From Diplonema papillatum (lineage: Eukaryota; Euglenozoa; Diplonemea; Diplonemida; Diplonemidae), in assembly GCA_030068145.1 (NCBI GenBank), contig JAPJBO010000439.1:62001-126000 (forward strand): DNA of 64,000 nt. The letters are read 5' to 3'. Within the stretch, counting starts at the first letter, position 1, and the number at the start of each line of letters is the position of its first letter. Positions 56,450 to 64,000 of the stretch are shown here, in pieces. The translations under genes and the position numbers were made by a program. The notes beneath the pieces were generated by a model that saw only the letters and a program-made list of their open reading frames with translations, searched no databases and was not told the DNA's origin.

Positions 56450-57733
56450 ACTCCGTGTTTCCACGGGCTGGAGTTCAACGCGGTACACGACGCACATTTT
56501 TTTATATTGGATCCACATGATGATTGTATAACATGTGCCGCAACATTTTGTGAAATGACACCTACGGAGTAGCACCTTACCTTTTGAGGGGATGTGGGTA
56601 TATGTGCGTACCGTAGTTGGGATAATGTTGAACCGGGTAAAACATGGGACTCCCCCCAAAACGGGGCTGGGTGTCCCAGGTTTTATCCGGTCTGTCATTT
56701 ACCCGTTCCAGCTTTGGTCCAGTTCAACATTATTCCAATCACGGTAGATACCACATATTGCAGGTGTGTGTCCTGGGGACGTCGTGTCACATGTCATCAG
56801 CATAACGCGCGAAACCACTCAACAAGTGGGTGGTGTCGTACTGCGTCCGCGCTGCGTAGAAGTCGAACTTTGAGTGCGACCGCGCTGCGAAGCGCCCACC
56901 CCCTCCGATACCGACTGTCGATTGAAGGTTAACTGCAGGGCGGCCACCATAAGCCTTTCTATTTCTTCTCTCCCCCGCACCGTTCTATCCCTTCCTCCCC
57001 CCGAGGCCCCTCCAAAATCGTTCCTGTCTTCCGGTTCGGGTTTCTCGTATCTGGTTCGTCTTCTTTTCTTTTTTCTCTTTTCGCTTCCCCCCCCCGCTGA
57101 TGCATGAGAGGCAGTGTTCTGCCTAAACATTAAACTAAGAGTTCCCCCCCCTGTGTTCTGCAGGACCGGCAAGGGGAGGGAGGGCGAAATAATTAAGGTG
57201 GTTTTCCCTCATATCCCACCACTCCAAATTTTGTTCCCTTATATCCCAATGGGACAACGAATTTTTTGTTCCCGTGGAGTTTGCCTATCCCTATTGGACA
57301 ACAAGTTCTGTTCCCTTGGTAAATAAGTTTGCCACCTCTTTCTGCTCGTTCCCGGGAGGGACACGTTCGTGCGCCGTGATTTCTTTGGCGCGACCTCGGC
57401 AACGTGTCAGCAGTGCGCCACTTCTGGGTTTAACAGTACCGTGCTTGTTCCAGAAGTGCTTGTGAACGGTACCTTCACTACCTTGTCCGCTTTGCAAAAG
57501 AAAGCGGAGACTAAAACTGAAAGTGAAAAATTCTTGCACTCTATGAAGGCATTCGGGAAGGAAAGAAGAAAGGACAGACCAAAAATAAAGCAGGGATACG
57601 TTAGGCCAGTTCCCCGGAAAAAAAGCCGCCGGGCTAGCGAGCTTGCAGGCCGGAGCCCAGCTTGTACACAACTGCACTTGCTTCAGCGCACCACTATTTT
57701 GCACCCACCACCACGCGGCATCACCGTACTGCG
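56450..57733. other. No gene recognised
   Basis: T/C-rich tracts (56950-57100) and unique sequence. Short ORFs show no domain. Confidence 0.5.
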
Positions 57734-57744
57734 GACGCCATGCG

Positions 57745-58286
57745 TATAAGTCGAACTTTGAGTGCGTTAGTCCCTCCGAAGAAAGGTCCATCGCACTTCG
57801 GTTCCAGGCTACTTAGCCCGGGTCTCTGGGTCGCGTCCCCCGCCATCTCTTGGTCGCCTGGTCTTGCGTCTTGTTGGTCCGTCCGGGCTGGTCGCTTCGC
57901 GCTTCCCCTTCGTCTTGCATCACCTCGTCTCCACTCCCTGCCGCACGGGCTTCTTCGGTTTGTGCCACCTGCGACGCGGGCTGCTTTGCTGCTCGTCTGC
58001 GCGTCGACTGCTCTGTACTCGTTGTCTTATCCGCGATTGCCGCTCCTCGTACCGGCCCCGCCTGCCTTTCCTGTTCTGCCTTTCGCCTCTGTGGTCCGTC
58101 GGCCGCTCCTGCTCGGGCGTCCTGCTGTGCCATCTGAATCTATCTCGTCTTCCTTCGGGCACTCCGAAGGTGCTCCGTGCTGCCCGCGCCGCTTGCGGCG
58201 CGCGCCTCTTCAGAGCCGGTCGTCCTCGTGTGCGCTGCTCCGCATTCGTATCGTGGTTCGCGCCCTCTGCCTCCGGCGCGCCTCGT
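57745..58286 (-). mobile_element. LINE-3 fragment, longest copy
   Basis: 542 bp flanked by an 11-bp duplication GACGCCATGCG (57734-57744 and 58287-58297). On the minus strand 57813-58133 is open for 106 codons and encodes a polar, Gln/Glu/Arg-rich C-terminus (SQVAQTEEARAAGSGDEV). No RT domain is included, so assignment to a LINE rests on 5' truncation, a fixed 3' end and target duplications. Confidence 0.75.
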
Positions 58287-58488
58287 GACGCCATGCGGGA
58301 TGCCTACGTCGGGTTGGTTCCGGACACTGACTGAGTGACGCTCTCGGGCGCTACCCGCAGTTCGGTTGTTCGGTTTCTGCTCTGCCAACAACGAAATGCT
58401 AGCTTGGAACTGCCATGCACAAAAGCGAGGGAGCGTATTTATAAACTCAGTGTCCGCATTAGTCACGAACTTGGCTAGCCCTAGTTAA

Positions 58489-58777
58489 CCACATACGGAC
58501 GGAGGGTGGGCGTTAATTAATTTTGGGAAAATGGACTTATCAGGGCAAACCTTGGGTATGACTCATACTCGCAAAGGAGGTTTCATAGGTCAAAAATGGG
58601 AACCGAGGGGCGCGTTTGAAAGATTTCGTGGCAGATCTTTCAAATGCGCACCTCGACGCTGAATGAATACACATGGAAGTGACCCAGGACGGGCACCCGT
58701 GGCCTCTTGCAGATACTCACCTTCATCTAATCAACTTGAATTAACTACGCGATATGGAGTAGTTAGTCCGTATAGGG
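58489..58777. mobile_element. MITE with TTAA target duplications
   Basis: 289 bp beginning ccacatacggac and ending gtccgtataggg (an inverted pair), flanked by TTAA at 58485-58488 and 58778-58781. The surrounding repeat is uninterrupted at about 1495-1515 and 5703-5723 ('ggctagccgtagttaaagtg'), giving two empty sites. The interior has a 'tttgaaagat/atctttcaaa' hairpin (58615-58645) and no ORF. TTAA specificity points to a piggyBac-type transposase acting in trans. Confidence 0.8.
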
Positions 58778-59257
58778 TTAAAGTGTGCAAACATGTCTAC
58801 ATCCTTTTCACTACCCGACTCCCAGTCTCGATGATCAACCGGAACCCTACAACACCGAGCGGCGAGTGGGACGTGAACTCTTCAAACGAAGAAGAGCGAT
58901 GATCTGGCACAGGACCGGGAACCCCGGTAGTAGTTTGGGTCAGAATGCAAAGAATCTGTGGCGATAATCTGCATGCCGGTAGTAGAGCGTAAAAGTCCTG
59001 GCTCAATCCCCTGCACGAAAGAAAGAAGCAAAAAAAAAAAAAAAAAGAAGAAAGCCGAAAAACAAAACCTCCCAAACATTCTAGCCTTTTGCGACACAGG
59101 CCGTTCTGCTTGTTCGTGGGGGGCGTGATGTGGGCGAGAAACCTGCACCCCAGCACCCGATCCTCGTGGGGGGATACTCTGCTCTTGCGGAGGGGGCGGC
59201 GGCATCGCTGAGGTACCGAGAAAAGGCGCGGCCCTCCTCCTCTCATTTTGCTGGTAA

Positions 59258-59437
59258 TGAGCCGGTCCATCCCCTCTTGATAGACCGTGATAGACCGAAT
59301 AATACAGCACCGGGCAATTCGATGCAGCTCTAGGGACTAGGGATGAACCTGATAGACCGTGGTCGACGGTGATTCACTGTGATAAACAGCGGCAGGCACT
59401 TCGATGCAGTTTCAAGAGATAGGGACGGACCGGCTCA
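59258..59437. mobile_element. MITE-like element F, longest copy
   Basis: 180 bp with the same inverted ends (tgagccggtcc...ggaccggctca). Partial copies lie at 20955-21010, 61830-61905 and 62805-62850. Confidence 0.65.
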
Positions 59438-59439
59438 AG

Positions 59440-60221
59440 TAAGCACCTCTTACAGGTTCCTGAACGAAAGACCTGCGGCCGGTTGCAAACCCAAAAAGGC
59501 GTCAAATACGCTGTGAAATATGCTGGTAGCCCACAGTATATTTCACAGCGTTCGCTCACTCTAGCCTCCGTCGAAACAAGCACCGGGCGGTTCCTCGAGT
59601 TTTTCTGACGTATATGGTTGAAGACTTGCAGAAGAAATGTGAAAACGGGTTTTTGCCTAGAGGCTTTTCGTGTTATTCTGCAGATGCTTTGGGCTATCTT
59701 TGTGTCTATGCTTTCAGTTGTCTTCTTAACCATGGTGAAGTGCGCAAATGGTGTCAGCCGAAGCTGGTAAAGCTTCGGCGCCGCCCACGTTATGTTTGTT
59801 TAGCATTGAGTTCTTTTAAGTACATGAACCACATGGATTAGCATGCACTGCTGCGGCTGCCAAACATCCCGTGACACCGCGCGAGGTGGTAGAAAGGTTA
59901 ATGTATTCGACGAGTCCTGACTCTGTACAAGCTCGGGTAGCCCGAAACAGCGTCGCATTTCGCCCCTCGCAAATGTTGCTTTTGAGGGAAGCCATCGTTG
60001 CCAGCTTCCTTTTCCAGTCAGCGAAGAATATTGTGCCAGCCGCCCCCTTCTTGACGCAGCAGAGATTCCCCCCCTTATGTGTGATATCGGTCGACTGCTT
60101 GCAAGCACTGGCGCCCGTTCCACCCACCACGACCCCCCGCCCGCCCTCCCTTTCGTAAATGCGCGAGCCCTCTTTTTCCTCCTCCTCCTCCCCCTCCTCC
60201 TCCTCCTCCTCCTCCTCCTTC

Positions 60222-60253
<32 letters not shown>

Positions 60254-60890
60254 TCCTTTCGTGATGATTCTTTTTTGTTTCTTTCTTCCGACGACAAAGT
60301 GTTCCTGGGTTTGTTCTTCTTCTTTCCCCGCTCCTCTTTTTGCTTGCCTGCCTGTAGTCTGAAGTGCGTTGGTGGCGGCAACGAGGCATGGGGCATGCGG
60401 CGTGAAAGCCCACCTGGGTACCGCTGAGCCCGACGGACGGGGACATCCATTGGAATGAATGGGATGAACACGCAGTCTTTCCCCTCAGGTTTCATTGTCA
60501 CAAACGAATCCCCGTGTGCATCGGGCGGCGCTCATAGCCCACGACCAAGCCACCATGCGGGGCGCTACAAACCCGGTAAGTACCAGGCACGAACCCAGTA
60601 AGAACCTGGTACAAACCCGGAAAAACTGGAATCTGATCACACCATAGGAAATGAAGAGGCGTTGAAAAAGGCAGAACCGAAGCCGAAGTTCAGACCGCGC
60701 GCCTCCGGGGCGAAAGAGGTGTCTCACGGGTTGGTGCCAGCAGCGCGCGCCGAGCCACCATCCAAGGCAAAACAGAGCAACCGATCCACACAGGCAGGGT
60801 GCGGAGGGGAGGGGAAACGGTCGGGCAGGGCCGATTGCGACTGTGATTTAGCAGACCGTTCGCCATCTCAAAGCAGTTGCGGCGCCCACG
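59440..60890. other. No gene recognised
   Basis: It contains a reverse LINE-2 tail (59801-59849) and a (CTC)n(CTT)n tract (60177-60250). Reading frames over the tract give meaningless Leu/Arg repeats. Confidence 0.55.
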
Positions 60891-60896
60891 CCCCCT

Positions 60897-60950
60897 TTTA
60901 GAGTGCAAGGTCACTTAGGGATCCGGGGTTCTATAGTCTCCGGGTGACCA
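60897..60950 (-). repeat. CTCTAAAA module, reverse copy upstream of the membrane-protein gene
   Basis: Reverse complement of the module, including 'cccggagactata' and 'ttgcactctaaaa', 40 bp before the ATG at 60989 but pointing away from it. Confidence 0.7.
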
Positions 60951-60988
60951 CTTGTCGTAAAGGTTCCTTTTCTGCCCTTCCCCGCCCG

Positions 60989-61693
60989 ATGTATCGATTC
61001 CGACGCGTCGCGCGGGAGGCGTCGGAGTACTGCAGGGAGCTGGTCGAGGCTAGCGGCTTGAAGGAAATCACCTCCGAAACCGTGAAGGACCAATGCAAAG
61101 TCGTCATGGACTGGACCTACCAGCTAGCTGTGGACTACGTGCAGCTCCTCGTGCAGGGTGACACAGAGTCGCGGGTGGCGGCTGCGTTGGCGAGCCCCCT
61201 CGTGTTTTGCAGCGTGCTGCAGAAGACGCTCTCCGCCAGCGTCCGCACCGACATCGCGCTGGCCGGCAACGGGAACGCGGACGACGTGCAGGAAGGCATC
61301 GAGCTTACCATAGCCGTGCCCCTGCTGCTGAGCATCCCGTTCTTCAACGTCGCCTTCCTCTTGGTTTACTCCCTTCTGCGAACGGGCTACGTGGTCGCGT
61401 ACGTAGTCCCCGCGTTGTGCACGGCCTCGCTTTCGTCCCTGGTGGCCCGGGTGGGGTGCTACGCGTACGTGGCCAACGGCTCGCACGGGTTGGCCCCCGG
61501 CTTCTTCTCTCTGACGTCCAACACGCTGCCCATGCGGCTCTTCAAGGGCGCCTGCGTCGCCGACGCGTTGCTGTTTCTCTTCTCTGTGTACCCTGCGTAC
61601 CACGCCTTCTACGACAGAGCGTACCGCATCGCGAAGCGAGACCTGCAAAGGGAGGAGGAAGAGGATGCTAACACCTACACGGCTTCGTGGTAG
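60989..61693 (+). CDS. Small multi-pass membrane protein, unknown family
   Basis: 234 residues from ATG 60989; the frame opens 45 bp earlier without an ATG. The N-terminal 100 residues are amphipathic with helices (AREASEYCRELVEASG; YQLAVDYVQLLV). Hydrophobic segments lie at about 107-130 (IAVPLLLSIPFFNVAFLLVY), 132-152 and 187-204 (ACVADALLFLFSV). The C-terminus is charged (KRDLQREEEEDANTY). I do not recognise a family. Codon-level GC matches the other host exons. That the protein C-terminus and adjacent 3' flank were copied repeatedly downstream supports a real gene end at TASW-stop. Confidence 0.65.
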   Translation: MYRFRRVAREASEYCRELVEASGLKEITSETVKDQCKVVMDWTYQLAVDYVQLLVQGDTESRVAAALASPLVFCSVLQKTLSASVRTDIALAGNGNADDVQEGIELTIAVPLLLSIPFFNVAFLLVYSLLRTGYVVAYVVPALCTASLSSLVARVGCYAYVANGSHGLAPGFFSLTSNTLPMRLFKGACVADALLFLFSVYPAYHAFYDRAYRIAKRDLQREEEEDANTYTASW

Positions 61694-61925
61694 TCACCTG
61701 CAGAGGAAGGCCGGGTTGGCTGTTAGAAGTTGGACCTGTCGTGCGAGTAGTTGGCAGCATACAGCGTATCACACGAAGCTTGACAGCGCAGCGAGTTCCG
61801 CATTCTGCCCGCATCTTGTTGTCGGTACATCGTGATAGCCGGCTCCAAAGAATTCTACGCAGCTCCGGGGGGAAGGGATGGACCTCTTAGACCGTGGTGC
61901 ACAGTGGTACGACGTGACCGTTCGG

Positions 61926-62265
61926 ATTAGCCGTGCCCCTGCCGTTCTTCAACGTCGCCTTCCTCTTCTGCGAACGGGCTACGTGGTCGTCCCGCGTTGT
62001 GCACGGCCTCGCTCTCGTCCCTGGTGGCCCGGGTGGGGTGCTGCGCGTACGTGGCCAAGGGTTGGCCCCCGGCTTCTTCTCTCTGACGTCCAACACGCTG
62101 CCCATGCGGCTCTTCAAGGGCGCCTGCGTCGCCGACGCGTTGCTGTTTCTCTTCTCTGTGTACCCTGCGTACCACGCCTTCTACGACAGAGCGTACCGCA
62201 TCGCGAAGCGAGACCTGCAAAGGGAGGAGGAAGAGGACGCTAACACCTACACGGCTTCGTGGTAG
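61926..62265 (+). pseudogene. Partial duplicate of the membrane-protein gene
   Basis: It repeats the coding sequence from the first membrane segment to the stop. Deletions remove part of segments 1-2 and break the frame; the last 70 codons (GLAPGFFSLTSNTLPMRLF onward) are intact. Confidence 0.85.
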
Positions 62266-62770
62266 TAGCCTATAGAGGAAGGCTGGGTTGGCTGTTAGAA
62301 ACCGGACCTGTCGTGCTCGGGTGCAAAGACGACCGAGTCAGCTTTGACGACGCCCTCGTAGTAGCTGGCAGCATAGAGCGTACCACATCGCGAAGCGAGA
62401 CCTGCAAAGGGAGGAGGAAGAGGACGCTAACACCTACGGCTTCGTGGTAGTAGCCTATAGAGGAAGGCTGGGTTGGCTGTTAGAAACCGGACCTGTCGTG
62501 CTCGGGTGCAAAGACGACCGAGTCAGCTTTGACGACGCCCTCGTAGTAGCTGGCAGCATAGAGCGTACCACATCGCGAAGCGAGACCTGCAAAGGGAGGA
62601 GGAAGAGGACGCTAACACCTACACGGCTTCGTGGTAGTAGCCTATAGAGGAAGGCTGGGTTGGCTGTTAGAAACCGGACCTGTCGTGCTCGGGTGCAAAG
62701 ACGACCGAGTCAGCTTTGACGACGCCCTCGTAGTAGCTGGCAGCATAGAGCGTACCGCGCGAAACTTTCC
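62261..62770 (+). repeat. About 186-bp tandem repeat carrying the gene's last codons
   Basis: Units start at 62261, 62446 and 62633 ('ggtagtagcctatagaggaa'). Each includes 3' flank sequence and then 'cgaagcgagacctgcaaagg', which encodes the C-terminal AKRDLQRE end. The third unit breaks off near 62757. Confidence 0.9.
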
Positions 62771-63059
62771 AAAGCAGCGAGTTCCGCATTCTGCCCGCAT
62801 CTTGTAGTCGGTGCATCGGAATATACCGGCTCCAAACAATTCTATGCAGCTCTTGCATTTTTTTTCTGCGCTTTCCACGTTGTCTTCAGCTGTTTCCGGA
62901 AGCACCGTGGCACAACGTGATCGACAGTGGCGCACAAGGACCGGCTTAAGAAGCACTCAGGAAGGCCGGTTGCTGATTGCAAGCAAATAATTGTGCCGCA
63001 ATCCACGCGAAACACGGGTCAATACGGGTTTCAGTGCCGGGGTGTGTAAGCGTTCGGCC

Positions 63060-63760
63060 AAAGAAAAGACCTATATGGATGTTGTGCAAATTGGAGACGA
63101 TCTGCGCCCGCGACCGTTGGAACGATGCCGTGCCGGGTTACCGCAAGACGTGCCCTTCTTTCAGCGGAAGCTGAAGTTTCCCATCAAGACGCTAGCCGCC
63201 GCCGTAGGCCGTGCAATTGCCAAGAAGAAGAGAGCCCGCGACGCGTCAAGACGGTGCTCCCCCGCGAAACGGGCGACGCCCGATACCGGGATGCACCGAA
63301 GGAAGAAGAAGGCACCGAATGCTAGCAGCTCACAGAAGACCAACCTCCTCAGGAACCCGTCCGTCGTCGCTACGACACTGCCCGGAAGATCCAGTCCGGT
63401 GCACACTTCAAAGTCGACTGCGAGCTACGTCACCCGCCACCGACCTGCACTTCCCATCCAGCCAATACTGCAGCGCCCGGAACTACCTCTCTCCTGCGAA
63501 GGTCTCCGGTCCCGCGATCGCTTCGAAACCCGGCCAGCGCGGGACTGATGCCCTCGAAAGTGAAAGCCGAGCATGCCTGCTCGATGTTGAGCTCGCCGAC
63601 ACAGTCGGAATCACAAGAAGACCTAGCCCCGCTAATTCCACATGTACTCGATCTTGACGACACAATGGCAGGCGACGACGTCATAAAGTAAGCAGACCAA
63701 CGAGAAAGTGCATGCTAATCCATGTGGTTCATGTACTCAAAAGAACTCAATGCTCAACAT
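63060..63760 (+). pseudogene. LINE-2 3' end, decayed copy
   Basis: Shared landmarks are 'gatgcaccgaaggaagaaga', 'acaatggcaggcgacgacgt' and the tail 'ttcatgtactcaaaagaact'. The frame is broken and the sequence is more divergent than copies 1 and 2, so this is an older insertion. Confidence 0.75.
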
Positions 63761-64000
63761 GTGTGCACGTGGGGCGTCCCAGGGTCACAATCATTGCGAA
63801 TGTGTTCGTGGTGCCGGTCGCAGGAGTCTTTTTGGGCTAGCCAAAGACAGTAAAAGAGTGAAAGAGTACGTACAGTAGTGAGAAGGGAAGAGAACGAGTG
63901 TGAAAGAATGGAGGTAGCACGGACTACCAGACCAGCGGAGGCCACCGCAAAAAGATTTCTTACCTTTTCCTTATCCCTCAAAACCAGCACCAATAACAAC
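63761..64000. other. Window end, repeat-derived
   Basis: 63761-63845 continues the repeat that follows LINE-2 tails ('ggtgccggtcgcagg', 'gggctagccaaagac'). Nothing else was recognised. Confidence 0.5.

Noticed and set aside
60142..60450. Leu-, Arg- and Ser-rich ORFs
   Set aside because: They translate a (CTC)n(CTT)n tract.

Overview
The window looks like nuclear DNA of a repeat-rich eukaryotic protist or alga. The genes have GT-AG introns, coding exons are GC-rich while spacers are AT-richer, and most of the rest is retroelements, MITE-like elements, microsatellites and dispersed repeats. There is no bacterial operon structure. The triple cold-shock-domain proteins with a C-terminal 'YxKxxF...GGxxEW' module, and the very large introns, suggest an alveolate-type alga such as a chromerid. 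That placement is an inference; nothing here names the species.

Host genes that can be supported are: a glutaredoxin first exon (7482-7757); two paralogous triple-CSD RNA-binding protein genes on the + strand; an intronless S45 penicillin-acylase-like hydrolase (45789-48494); and a small membrane protein (60989-61693) followed by decayed partial copies of itself. CSD gene 1 has exons 13649-14590 and 20254-20376. CSD gene 2 has exons 24493-25095, 38166-38504 and 39602-39724. Joined at the predicted splice sites, both CSD genes encode exactly 354 residues and share one intron position. Gene 2 has an additional 13-kb intron.

The CSD introns are packed with mobile DNA. The 5.7-kb intron of gene 1 holds a complete-looking tyrosine-recombinase retroelement (15269-19751, minus strand). 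It has split direct repeats and the order gag, YR, RT-RNase H, and it sits inside a (TTG)n microsatellite. Its gag and YR frames are separated by one UGA codon in a UGA-CUAG context, and the YR-to-RT junction looks like a -1 frameshift, so the whole element may be made as one recoded polyprotein. The 13-kb intron of gene 2 holds, in order: a truncated LINE-3 copy with its target-site duplication, a head-to-tail LINE-1 pair inserted in a TAC repeat, a 2.1-kb fold-back element with a 6-bp duplication, and a head-to-tail LINE-2 pair.

Elsewhere the sequence is dominated by dispersed repeat families. These include a 50-bp module ending in CTCTAAAA (17 copies, several just upstream of genes), several SINE-sized repeats, three kinds of MITE-like element, minisatellites, an rDNA fragment and simple repeats. 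Large stretches (300-2270, 2563-4430, 9330-11115, 20377-22080, 39725-42165, 43770-44800, 48971-50660, 53350-55880, 59440-60890) contain no gene I can support.
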